From Ascochyta rabiei (Eukaryota > Ascomycota > Dothideomycetes > Pleosporales > Didymellaceae), in contig NC_082408.1 of NCBI RefSeq assembly GCF_004011695.2, forward strand, positions 1,535,501-1,599,500: a stretch of DNA of 64,000 bases, in the 5' to 3' direction. Positions 32,577 to 42,860 of this stretch are shown here, one piece after another. How positions within the stretch are numbered: the stretch's first letter is position 1; each line of letters begins with the position of its first letter. The translations under genes and the position numbers were made by a program. The notes beneath the pieces are model-generated. The model had not been told where the DNA came from. It was given only the letters and a program-made list of their open reading frames with translations, and did not search any database.

Positions 32577-34016
32577 ATGAAATCGGTGTTAAGGTCTATT
32601 AAGAGCTTGTTCCGCAGGGCGCCATGGCCTAGGCTCACATTTCCCACCACCGGCTTCGAAACAATCAGTGATGATTACATTGTGGAGGAAGAGAAGTTCG
32701 AGCGCTTCAGTGAAGAAGCCTTCTACCCTGTCCACATAGGCGAGGTCTTTGCCGCTCGCTATCAAGTAGTGGGCAAGCTTGGTTTTGGTGTTACCTCCAC
32801 AGTGTGGTTAACCCGCGATCTTCCGTGAGTCGTAAACAACCCTTCCGACCCCACACTACTAATCGAGCATAGGAAACGAGCATACACTACGCTGAAAATC
32901 TACACTCGGGATCGACAAAACTACAAGGAGTTCGAGATGTACAAGGTCCTAAGCGAAACAAATCCAAAGCACCCAGGGTATCGCCACATCAGAACTGCTC
33001 AGAACAAGTTCACAATTCCAAGAGCAGGAGGCGATCATTTATGCCTTGTCCAGAAGCCCATGGGTGACAGTTTGAAGGATATGCTTAGGCGCAATCCAAG
33101 CCGTCGGTTCACAACAGATCTGCTCAGAATGTCACTAATCCAGCTCTTTCTTGCGCTGGACTACGTTCATTCCGAGTGCAAATTAGTACACACGGGTCAG
33201 TCTGGTCAGTCTGAAACAGACTGGTTTTAACTGACACGCTTCAGATATCAAACTCGACAACATTTTCTTTGAAACAGATGACGAAAGTATATTCGAAGAT
33301 TTTGTCAGGTGGGAAATGCTTAACCCTATTGTCCGCAAGACTGGTGAGCATCCGGTGTATGGTTCCCGAGGCTTCAGGTGCTCAAAGGCCATTGGAGGAC
33401 TTGTACTCGGAGACTTCGGCGCCGCCACACGAGGTGACGAGATACAGTCGCACACGATCCAGCCATCCCAACTACGTTGTCCAGAGGTGCTGTTTGGTAT
33501 GAACTGGAGCTACCCGGCAGATATATGGAATGTTGGTGTCATGGTGAGTCGCTTTTATTCGCAGGCATAGGTGTTTTACTGACAAAGTAGATATGGATGT
33601 GTTACGAAGACAGTCTCTTGTTCCGTGGAAAGCATCCCGACGGAAGTGGTTACAAGACAGCAGCTCATATAGCGGAGGTGATCGCGGTGCTTGGTCCACC
33701 TCCTCTGGAAATGCTGGCACAATTCCCAGATAGCAAAAGTTTCTTCGATGACAAAGGTACACCCTGTAGACACCGCTTATCATGTGTATAGTAGAGCTGA
33801 CTTCACTTCTTCTCAGGCCACTGGATCGCCGACGTACCTATCCCAGAGGATCGGAGCCTGGAGAGCAGTGAGGAGAACTTGACAGGAAAGGAGCAAGAGG
33901 ATTTCTTGGAATTTGTGCGGTGCATGCTGCGTTGGAGGCCCGAAGACCGCTTGACTGCAAGACAGTTGCTTGATCACCCGTGGCTCAAAGCTCAAGATTG
34001 GCGCGCAAAATGCTGA
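32577..34016 (+). CDS. SRPK-like protein kinase, copy A (intact)
   Basis: Predicted 411-residue Ser/Thr kinase of the fungal SRPK-like group. Five exons: 32577-32824, 32873-33195, 33245-33543, 33591-33756 and 33817-34016, with 47-60 nt introns and perfect frame continuity. It has the Gly-rich loop G-K-L-G-F-G-V-T-S-T-V-W, the beta-3 Lys in T-L-K-I-Y, the catalytic loop H-T-D-I-K-L-D-N (Asp about 191; HTD instead of HRD is characteristic of SRPKs) and the Mg-binding D-F-G (Asp about 247). It also has the R-C-P-E-V activation-segment end and W-S-Y-P-A-D-I-W-N-V-G-V. The long SRPK spacer insert is lacking. SRPKs phosphorylate SR proteins, but this short expanded fungal group is not characterised. 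A second copy lies 3.5 kb downstream. Confidence 0.85.
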
Positions 34017-34232
34017 TGTGAACCCTTGTTGTCGCTCACCCATGTTCGAGGGGCGGGGCTTCACGCTCTCACCAAATGCACAGAAGAAGAAGGAAAAGAA
34101 TGGCGGTTCATGAAGTGGAGGAAGAATTGTGCTGCACTTTACCGCAAGTGGAAAGCGCAAGGGGCATGGCGAGAAGATCAGCCACCGTTTGCCGTCTCCC
34201 TTTCTACCAATCGACACCAAAAAGCATAGTCT
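34017..34232 (+). other. Conserved 3' block of kinase A
   Basis: Downstream of the kinase A stop. The last 92 nt (34141-34232) match 37776-37866 behind kinase B with only about five differences by eye, which is closer than the kinase coding regions. The block is open in one plus frame here (K-W-R-K-N, then Y-R-K-W-K-A-Q-G) but broken in copy B. It may be a 3' UTR element, a lost exon or a gene-conversion tract. Confidence 0.55.
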
Positions 34233-35018
34233 AGCCTCCTTTAGGACAGATTAGTTACGCACTTAATATAGGTAGGAGACTTATAGTAGTGTAGGTCTAG
34301 ACCTCCTTAAACTAGTTTATGCGCTTAGTCTAGGACTTAAAGGCTATTCCTATAGCAGATGTAAACTGTTAGAAGTACGCATTAAACTAGTTGCTACTGT
34401 AACATCTAGACAATAGTGTAGAACTCCCATTTGTGCTGTTGGGGGGTTGGGGATCCGCTTTGTCCTGCATAAAATAATGTGCCAATGTTGTTTGCCAGTC
34501 CAGTCTGCCATTGTATCCTGCCATTGTATTTTGCCGTTGTACTTTGCCATTTCGATCTCTTCTCTATGCCAGAGCTGGATCAGTGCCAATTTCCCCATGT
34601 TGCCTTTCGTTGCTGTTGTCGCCTGTCATGATATCACCCTTGCAAATATTCCATTGATACCCTCCTCGCTGTACCAGTGACGTATGGTTGACTCTGTTCG
34701 AACCAAGTCTCCATAAATCGTAGCTCGTGAATCGTAATCGTGGTCGTGGTCGTAACTGTGAATTCTTTACACAGTCTTGATTCCATCAAAGCTTTCGCCG
34801 GATCACTCCATGGAGTCTTCATAGTCCCTTGACTCGCGGCACTCCTCTCTCTAGCATCTCACATCACCCATCTTCGACATTCCGGTGCCGTCTTTGTAGA
34901 TGTGGCAGACCTTTGTATCCTTCGAGCCTATGATCCTCGCGCTTATGACCGTTTGAAGGTCCTTAGGGTTGAACCTAGAGCGATGGAGCGGATTTCCATC
35001 CCTGGCCCTGTTCCTCTC
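34233..35018. other. Intergenic, TpA-rich left part
   Basis: The first 180 bp (to about 34410) are strongly enriched in TA dinucleotides and look like an old RIP-mutated repeat remnant. The rest shows nothing recognisable. Confidence 0.45.
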
Positions 35019-35273
35019 TTAGGGACTGTGAGCGAGAGGGGACCGACAAACATACATGATCTCAACGAATTTGACTGTACCGACTTTCTGGGATTGTATT
35101 TTGGTAAGTAGATCATTGCGGCTTGGAGCTCTACACACCTTCTCAGCGCCGCCTCCAGGCCCGATGAATTTATTGAATGCTGAGAACCAATCGCCCGCTA
35201 GCTTTTCAGGGTTGAAGCCGAGATGCTGGATGAAGCGCTTTGAGGCGGTGGAGAAAGACCGAAGTGGTTGCAT
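35019..35273 (-). pseudogene. Companion fragment, unit B (PGGGAEK motif)
   Basis: Minus-strand fragment homologous to 31580-31762: M-Q-P-L-R-S-F-S, Q-H-L-G-F, W-F-S-A-F-N-K-F and G-P-G-G-G-A-E-K, then a GTGTGT that could be a donor site. Just upstream on the same strand (35286-35624) lies an open frame with a membrane-helix-like segment (S-V-I-T-V-L-A-C-M-M-L-F-A) that could be the preceding exon of the same gene. Parent protein not recognised. Confidence 0.4.
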
Positions 35274-35285
35274 GTCAAAATCTAT

Positions 35286-35624
35286 CTAGCTGGACTGTTC
35301 TCGAAGCGAGCCACTTCTCGACTTTACTGTCAGTGTTGCGAATAACATCATACAAGCAAGGACAGTGATTACAGATCCAGTCACACTAGACAGTAGAACT
35401 GAGTCGATCCATACAACTCTGAACCTTTGCAAATGCCATTCGCGATTCTTACCAGTAGAAGTGTTGGGGATTTTGTCGCAGAACTTGGAGGGCAAACTTG
35501 AGAGAATCGAGGAAGCGAGCAGATCCCGAACCCTGGATTGGAATGTGAGCCTGTACGAAGAGTGTTTTGACACGTGAGACTCAGCAGTGGGAGAGGAAGG
35601 TGTCCCAGTCAGAGGGCTCAGCAC
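35286..35624 (-). CDS. Possible small membrane protein exon
   Basis: Frame of about 112 codons on the minus strand, with a Ser-rich N terminus, a basic amphipathic middle (N-R-E-W-H-L-Q-R-F-R) and one hydrophobic helix near its end. It lies between companion fragment B and kinase B, divergent from the kinase. No family recognised. It could be the upstream exon of fragment B, since a start codon is present but the ending looks truncated. Confidence 0.3.
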   Translation of the reverse strand: MLSPLTGTPSSPTAESHVSKHSSYRLTFQSRVRDLLASSILSSLPSKFCDKIPNTSTGKNREWHLQRFRVVWIDSVLLSSVTGSVITVLACMMLFATLTVKSRSGSLREQSS

Positions 35625-36153
35625 TAACGAGGGAGCCTAGTGAGTCTTTTGAGTGAAGGAGATAGGCGAAGACCCTCCGTGTAGGCTTCCATAGAACCAA
35701 GCAGTAGATCACTTACGTACGGATCGAGGAAATCTTAGCATTAGCCACCTTATTCTATAGTGGATTGGTTCAGAATGTACCTACGCGTAGCTTTTGAATG
35801 TTATGATATGGAGATGTATTCCTAAAGCCTCAGGTTTTTCTTGAACACTACCCATCCTTGAACAAGGGAAACACGCTAATTCCAGATCGTATCAGAATAA
35901 CAGTTTTGTTTAAGGAACGGTCAAATCATAAGCTAGAAGATATGTCCGGCGCTGCGCATTAAATAGTATAATTTGGGGTTGAAGTTGTTCAGTGAAGTGA
36001 AAGGGTGTGCGCACATTAGTAAGCTGAGTACATGGTCGCTTCCTTGTCGAGAAAGTACGCACTTTCTAACAATTGACACTAGGTTTCTATCGCTTCCAAG
36101 CTACCACAACAGCGCGCACTTCTCTTGAGTCTATCATAGTACTAGGTACCTTG
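35625..36153. other. Intergenic upstream of kinase B
   Basis: Promoter side of kinase copy B. No gene or clear element. Confidence 0.4.
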
Positions 36154-37622
36154 ATGGTTTCCATCCTCAGATCTGCGAGGGCCTTGTTTCGCAGGGCTCC
36201 ATGGCCAGAGCTCAAATTTCCCACCACTGGCTTCGAGATCATCAGCGACGAGTACCTTCTTGAGGAAGAAACGCTTGATCACTACCGGAACGGTGTGTTC
36301 TATCCTGTGAAGATCGGCGAGACTTTTGACTCTCGGTATCAGGTCGTTGGCAAGCTGGGCTATGGCGTCACTTCCACAGTCTGGCTGGCTCGCGATCTAT
36401 CGTATGTAGTTTCACATTTGTGTCTCTGAGATTGATGCTGACTGATGCTAGGAATCGTTCGTACACTGCTCTGAAGGTGTATTGCAGGGCACCCCAAGAG
36501 AACGATGAGTTCGAGATCTACAATCGTCTCGAACAGGGAAATACTTCGCATCCAGGGTATCGACATGTCAGAAGCGCCTTAGACACATTCAAAATAGCAA
36601 GAGTCGGAGGCGATCACCAATGTCTCATTCAGAGGCCCATGTGGGGCAGTTTCAGGGATGTTTTGAACTGCAACACTACCCATCGACTCTCACCAGAGCT
36701 ACTACGACTGACACTGATCTAAATACTCCGCGCACTGGACTATATTCACACCGAGTGCAACTTGATACATACAGGTCAGTCAATCTCTGCTGGTCTTCGT
36801 GATCAAGCCACTGATCAGGGATCAGACATCAAGGCCGGAAACGTCCTCATAGAGTTCGATGACACAGAGGTACTTGAGGGATTTGTTGAAGGAGAGATGC
36901 GGTATCCCGCTCCTCGTAAGTTTGGTGACGCACCAGTATATGCATCTCGCACATTCGGCGTCCCTGATCGTTGGGGACTTGTGGTACTCAGTGATTTTGG
37001 AGCCGCAGTTCGAGGTGACGAAGAACAAACACACGATGCACAGCCTGGCATCTATCGTTGCCCTGAGGTGATGCTGGCTGCGCAGTGGAGTTATCCCGCA
37101 GATATTTGGAATGTCGGCGTCATGGTGAGCATCGTCCTAAATACTTGAGAAACGACGCTGACCCAAAACAGATCTGGGATATATACGAAGATAAACATTT
37201 GTTTCACGGCAAGCACCCAGACGGTAGTGGGTATAAGACCGCAGCCCACCTCGCAGAAGTGGTTGCGATGTTTGGACCACCTCCCCTGGATCTGCTCAAG
37301 CGAGGCCTGCGCAGCAAGGAGTTCTTCAACGACGAAGGTAAGCATTTCCGTCGCATCCCACACCCCTTGTTGATGTGGAGCTGACTGGCTTCTTCCAGGT
37401 CAGATAAAAGGCGATGTTCCCGTTCCGGAAGGCTTAAGCTTGGAGAGCTGCGAGAAAACTTTGGTCGGTCAGGAACAACACGAGTTCTTGGCATTTGTGC
37501 GATGTATGCTGCAATGGGAGCCTGAAGACCGCATGACCGCGAAGCAGCTGCTTGACCACCCGTGGCTCAAGGCTCCAAAATCTGTGAAGCCTTTGACGCA
37601 GGGTGGTGTAGTCAGCTGGTAG
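36154..37622 (+). pseudogene. SRPK-like protein kinase, copy B (premature stop)
   Basis: Tandem paralogue of the kinase at 32577-34016 with the same five-exon layout: 36154-36401, 36452-36774, 36826-37124, 37172-37337 and 37399-37622. Codon 173 is TAA (36720-36722) inside the helix before the catalytic loop. Copy A has CAG (Gln) at the aligned position (S-L-I-Q in A, T-L-I-stop in B). Beyond the stop the sequence remains kinase-like: H-T-D-I-K with A-G-N, then S-D-F-G-A-A, R-C-P-E-V, W-S-Y-P-A-D-I-W and D-H-P-W-L-K, ending in a different tail. A single C-to-T change of CAA explains the stop. The remaining frame and splice sites are intact, so inactivation is recent, or readthrough occurs. Confidence 0.8.
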
Positions 37623-37867
37623 ATCCTTGTTGTCGCTCACCCTCGTCTGACAGGTGGAGCCTTGCGCTTTCACTGACGTGCACGGAAGAGGAAGGAAAAT
37701 AATGGCGGGTTATGAAGTGGAGGAAGAGTTATGCTGCGTTTTGACTTGACTCAAGTGTGAAGTTCTGCGAGACCAACCGCAAGTGGAAAGCGCAGGGGTA
37801 TGGCGAGAACATCAGCCACCGTTTGCCGTCTCCCTTTCTACCAGTCGACACCAAAAAGCACAGTCTA
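37623..37867 (+). other. Conserved 3' block of kinase B
   Basis: Counterpart of 34017-34232. 37776-37866 is almost identical to 34141-34232. An extra segment of about 35 nt lies just before it in this copy. Confidence 0.55.
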
Positions 37868-38273
37868 TGAACAAGGTAGCATGACCAGAGACCCTAACGC
37901 AAGATCTTGAATCGAAATTCCCCCGGATGCACGCAAAGTGGATGCAACTATACCGGATAAGGCACGGCGTGTCGGCAATCCCGCCAAATCCAATCTCCAC
38001 AACCTAAAGTCCAGAGCTGAAGATGGGTCTATCGTGAACAGTGGACCGCCAGCTTCAAGCCCAGCCAAAATGCACGGACAAGGCGCTCATGGTATGAGGC
38101 CGCACAGAAGACCCTTGGGCTGTGAGTATATGAAGAGGAGGTAAGCCTCTCCATTGCACAGTGTGCGGCATTCGTTCTTTAGCTGTCCAGCTCCAAGTCA
38201 ATCGCTATCGTCAAGACACCTCCACTCTTTAGGTGATCATCTCGTTATCCTTATACTTAATATTTTAATTATA
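37868..38273. other. Intergenic
   Basis: Promoter region of the secreted Ser/Thr/Tyr-rich protein gene. The last 40 bp before the ATG are AT-rich. No gene. Confidence 0.4.
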
Positions 38274-40043
38274 ATGTTTCCCCGGTCTCTCATACTGTTG
38301 GCTTCGGCTGGTGCGGCTGTTGCGCAACTGGTGCCTGAATGCGAGCACGTTGCGGACGTGGCTGCACTCTTCCAAGCTGACGACGGCAAGACTTACTGCT
38401 CATCCATCCTCAGCGTCGGCACTGTTACCGACACTGTTGTTGAGTCTGTCACCGCCACGGAGACCACAACGATCACCATCCCCAGCCAGGTCACGCTCAG
38501 CATGACCACTACTCAGACCGACACTGTGAGTAGTGGCACTGTAACGGAAACGGCTCCTACCGCCACTGCTACCACTACTTTCACGGAGTCAAACACGGTC
38601 TATTCTTGCACCACCGAGATCGCTCGTCGTGGCCTTGAAGCCCAGTCGACCTCCTGCACCAAGAGCAAGATCACAACTACTCCTACGCCTGTCCAGACCT
38701 CCACCACCTGTACCAAGAGCAAGACCTCGACTACCCCTACTCCAGTCAAGGCTTCCACATCCTGCACTTCTAGCCAACATGCTACGGCTGCCTATGGTAC
38801 TTCGCAGCCTGCCGCCGCTTCCAGCGCTCAGGCCGATTACTACGCTTCTAGATCTTCCCAGGCTGCGTATTCACCTAGCCCTATCTACGGTGAATCTTCA
38901 GCTTCTACCTACCCCGAGTCTACTGCCGAGGGCTACTCTGCAATATCCTCGCAATACTTCCAGGTGTCGAGCTCTGCTCCATACCCTGCTTCTACTCCGG
39001 GTGTTTACTCCTCTGTCTACTACAATGCCTACCCTGAGGCGTCTTCGGCCGCATACGAGGAGTCATCTTCCCAGTACTACTCCGCTTCCTCTCTCGAGTC
39101 GTACTCGGAGTCTACTCCTGAGGCTTACCCACTGACCTCGAGCGTTTACGAGCAGATCAGCTCTTCGCTTGCGTACCCCACATTCTCAAGCTACTCTGAG
39201 TACCCTGAGGAGTCTATCTACTCTTCTGTCTACTACTCAAGCGGGATCATCACCTCTAGCGAGATCTTCTCCGACATCTACACTCCATCTCCCACCCTTA
39301 CTCCCACCCCTACCCCAGCCCCGTCTTGCGATACTGCTCCTACGGCTGTCCAGAAATTCGGCTGTGACACCGTATCTGCAGCATGCGGCTGCTTGGGACT
39401 GGTATCAGCTACTGCCCAGGTCACCACTACCACTACTCTGACTGAGGCTGCATACATCACTGAGGCCATGCTCTTCACCACGACCACGCAACTGACTGAA
39501 ATTGTATATACTATCGTACCTGCGACCACCGAGACTGTCACTCCCTCTGTCACAGTCACAGCCACGGCCACGGCCACGGCCACCGTCTGCCCCTGTTCCG
39601 GCTCGACCTCCCTCTGCGGCACGACCCCAGACACATGCAGGGACCTCCAGGCCGACACAAGCAACTGCGGCACCTGCGGCAACACCTGTGGAACGGGCGA
39701 GACCTGCAGTGCGGGCAAATGCGAGAAGCCCGCAATCCCCGAGACACCCAGCTGCGTAGAGTCCAAATGCTCCAAGTACATATACTGCGGAAACGGCAAC
39801 AGCTGTCTTTGCGCTGCTACCTCTACCGGAAAGGGTGTCTGCATTAAGGGCTCCACGCCGTGCAGCAGCCCGAAATGCACTGTCCAATCGGACTGCGCTA
39901 CTGGTCAGGTGTGCGCCATCAACACGTGCTGCGGAAAGGGCATCTGTGTTTCTCCCACGAACGTGTGCGAGAACGCTGCCACGCCGGTCAAGATGTTTAG
40001 GAGGAGGACTTGGGATGGTGAGACTGTTGGTGGTGGTATGTAA
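38274..40043 (+). CDS. Secreted Ser/Thr/Tyr-rich cell-surface protein with Cys-rich C-terminal domain
   Basis: Intronless 589-residue predicted extracellular protein. A signal peptide (M-F-P-R-S-L-I-L-L-A-S-A-G-A-A-V-A-Q) is followed by a Thr/Ser-rich stalk, two K-S-K-T/I-x-T-T-P-T-P-V repeats, and a long region of imperfect repeats rich in Tyr, Ser and Glu (Y-P-E-S, Y-S-E-S and similar). The C-terminal third has over 20 Cys in short spacing, including S-N-C-G-T-C-G-N-T-C and C-C-G-K-G-I-C. No GPI signal is evident. Such modular proteins are often heavily O-glycosylated wall or adhesion proteins; the Tyr-rich part could be cross-linked by peroxidases. No named family recognised. Confidence 0.82.
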   Translation: MFPRSLILLASAGAAVAQLVPECEHVADVAALFQADDGKTYCSSILSVGTVTDTVVESVTATETTTITIPSQVTLSMTTTQTDTVSSGTVTETAPTATATTTFTESNTVYSCTTEIARRGLEAQSTSCTKSKITTTPTPVQTSTTCTKSKTSTTPTPVKASTSCTSSQHATAAYGTSQPAAASSAQADYYASRSSQAAYSPSPIYGESSASTYPESTAEGYSAISSQYFQVSSSAPYPASTPGVYSSVYYNAYPEASSAAYEESSSQYYSASSLESYSESTPEAYPLTSSVYEQISSSLAYPTFSSYSEYPEESIYSSVYYSSGIITSSEIFSDIYTPSPTLTPTPTPAPSCDTAPTAVQKFGCDTVSAACGCLGLVSATAQVTTTTTLTEAAYITEAMLFTTTTQLTEIVYTIVPATTETVTPSVTVTATATATATVCPCSGSTSLCGTTPDTCRDLQADTSNCGTCGNTCGTGETCSAGKCEKPAIPETPSCVESKCSKYIYCGNGNSCLCAATSTGKGVCIKGSTPCSSPKCTVQSDCATGQVCAINTCCGKGICVSPTNVCENAATPVKMFRRRTWDGETVGGGM

Positions 40044-40177
40044 AGGAAGCTGGATGTTCGCGAGATGGGAGAGGTGGAGTTGAAGGGATTGTGAATATAC
40101 TGGTAGAAAATTATCTAAAAATCTTACTCGCGTTTATTTCGTCTATCTCGGAACTCAAGCCTGTAAGCGCTGAATAC

Positions 40178-42860
40178 TCAGATTTCTTTACCTGACTCAC
40201 CCTTCGGCGAGCCAAACAGAGAATCATAATCATCATCATCATCGTTCTCTTCCATTATAGCATCCCCTGCCTCACCTACACTTGCCTCTTCCTCCATCTC
40301 CGCCTCCGCACCTTCCTCATAGCCGCCGCCCTGCTTTGAGATACTGCTGACATCATCACCGAACTCCACTCCCTCTACCCACTCAGTTCCACGGGGGCTG
40401 ATCAACACATCTCCGTCTTCCTCAGCCAAGGACACTTTGCACTTCTTGCCTGAAAACGAAAAGTCCGAATACGTCACTAGCACTGCACATGGCGGTGTTG
40501 GAGGACTAGGACTCCACGCTTGTTCGGATTCCGTTGGGGTGAGTGAATAATCTGTGAGCTTACGTTTTTTTTGGCGAGGGAGGGGGTTCTTGGTGCCTGG
40601 AATCTACTTCGAGTTTCCTTTTATGGGGGGATGGAGTCACATCGGCTGCCAGAGTGTTTGGATTAGAAGGAGCACTGATGGTGAAGTCGATACCTTGTGC
40701 GTTCATGAATGCATCGAAGTCGACTTGTAACTTGCGCTCTGGTGATGGAGGTGGCGAGTCGCGGGACAGCTCTTGCTCTGGAACCGTAAGTACAGAGACG
40801 GCCTGGGCACGGGTAGCATGCTCTACGGTAATGTCTCCCTGCTCGGAAGAGTCGCTGGTGACTACTGTCGTCTCGGTCACCTCTGTGCGGTTGGTAGAGC
40901 CATCTTCCTGCCCGGCTCGTACGGCGACTGTGGTAGTTTCGATGACCTCTTCAACAATGTTGCCATCCTGTTCTGTGGTAGTTGTAACTTTTCCTGTGCT
41001 AGTGGTCTCGACACTTACTACCTTTCCGTTTAGCTTGTCTGTGAGTAGTTGCACATTGCTCACTTCGTCGTCTTCGAGATCACTATCTGTGATGAAGGCC
41101 TTCGACTTATGTGTCTTGATGTGCTTTGTATCTGCCCTCTCGGTCTGATCAACAATCTTCGCGTCAGCTGTGGCGGCAGTTTTAGCTTTAAGATAGTTTG
41201 CCAACGAAACTTTCGCTCTCGGCATCTCCTTAGGCTTTTCCATCTCGTCAGCTTTCGTGCTAGCCTTGGGTGCATTCACGTTGTCTGATTCTTCAGACGA
41301 ATCTTCAATGACAGGGCGTGCGCGTCCCTTGGTGACCCTCTTCTGTTTCTTTGCCGGAGGTGGGGAGATTCGGTCATCAGGGCCATTGGTCGCAGACTCG
41401 ATAGCTGGTCGCATTGTTCTTGTAGAATTTTTCTGCGTGGGTTTCAAGGGTCGCTTGTTGCTTGGAAGGGTTTGGGGGAAGAGGTCTTGAAGAGCCTCTT
41501 CGATGGTGTCCGCGAGAGCATCGTCTGTTTCGTCCTCTTCGATCATTCCTCCTGCCCTCTCCTCATCCGCAGCTAGCCGTAACATTCTCTTCTCTACCTC
41601 TCTCTCTGCTTGTTCCGATTTTTTGGCCTCTTGTTTCTGAGCAGCCTTGATGCGACGTAGCGCCTCTCGCTCTGCCTCAGTCAGATGCGGTTTGGCTACG
41701 GCCTTTTTTTGGTTTGACTTCCCACATTTCGCTTTGGGTTCTTTTTCGTGCTTAGACTTATTTGCCTGTGTCATGGCCAGATCGCTCTTGGTCTGAAGCT
41801 TTGAAGATCTATCGTACTCCTCTGGCCTTCGACCTCCGCGTTTTGAAGTGTCAAGATCGACCCTTGTGTTTGACAAAGCGTCAAGTGCACTCGTGCCTTG
41901 GGCAGCCCTTTGCGCTTGCGTTTGCTCAATTGCTTTTCTTTCTCTCCTCTTCTGGTCGGCAGCCCTGGACTGAGCTTGCTCTTCCATCAACTTGCGGAGC
42001 CGGGATACTTCGGCCTCTCTTCTTGCTGGATTCGCAGTCCTCCCAACAGTCTTTGCACCCTTCTCACCCTTTTCGCTGCTTTCGTCCTTGCTCTTCTTCC
42101 CTTTTTCGTTATGTCCGTCCATATCACCCATTAACTGAACATACAATTCGCTCAGCACACGGAAAACTCTGTCAAACAGCGGACTCTTCTTGTGCTGACG
42201 TCGTTCGAATTCCTGAACCACACGCGCTGCCAGCTCGCTCACAAGATCTATGGGTTTTGAGGGAACACATTGTTTGTGGTCCTCCACTCCATTGTTGAAT
42301 ATGGCAGTGTTTTCTTGGTAATCAAACTTTTCCAGGCGCCAATTCCCTTTGCGGTTGATAGGATCAGAGTCTGACCAGTGGCAGACAAGGCCAGCGTGTT
42401 GTTTCTTACATAAAGACACGGCGGTAGTTAAGGTGTTGCCGGCACCTCCAATGCCTTCCCCACGCTTGTCAAGCTCATCTTGCTTGTCGTTCGTACGGCC
42501 GTCGGCGACTGGCTGGGTTGGTGCTTGTGGCTTTCGTCCCGCATGCTTTGGTTGGGACGTGGCTTTCCCCTGTGGTAATGTTTTACTTTCATTTGACGTT
42601 TGAACTTTTGGAGCGTCTTTCGCGTCCGCCCGTACTTCGTTCATAAGCTCTGCGAACGCCGTCCTGTGAGGCGATGGGGGCGGTGGTGGAAGCGATGGTG
42701 TGGGTGGTAATGGGGGTCGTGCTTCTCCATCGTCTGCAGGAGTGAGCGCAGTAGCAGCTCTCATACTTGTGAGCTCGATGTACCGCCCATCACCAGGTTT
42801 GCTCTTTTTCCCCGGCTTTTTCCACTTCTCGAATGCATGACGCTTGTCCTTGACTGCCAT
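40178..42860 (-). CDS. Large charged hypothetical protein
   Basis: Predicted 874-residue protein of unknown function. I join 40564-42860 to 40178-40505 through a 58-nt intron with GTAAGC donor and TAG acceptor. Both exons have the right phase, and the join turns S-P-K-K-T-stop into S-P-K-K-T-P-S-P-P-T-P-P followed by a well-formed C-terminal part (V-T-Y-S-D-F-S-F-S-G-K-K-C-K-V) with an acidic Asp/Glu tail. The protein has a basic N terminus, a conserved-looking middle (W-R-L-E-K-F-D-Y-Q-E-N-T, then I-D-L-V-S-E-L-A-A-R), long Lys/Glu/Ala-rich coiled-coil-like helices, several basic nuclear-localisation-like clusters and a Thr/Val-rich repetitive stretch. A nuclear or chromatin role is a guess. 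Confidence 0.72.

Noticed and set aside
39278..39887. Antisense frames rich in Val/Ala/Gly opposite the surface protein
   Set aside because: Mirror of the Thr/Ser/Cys-rich coding strand.
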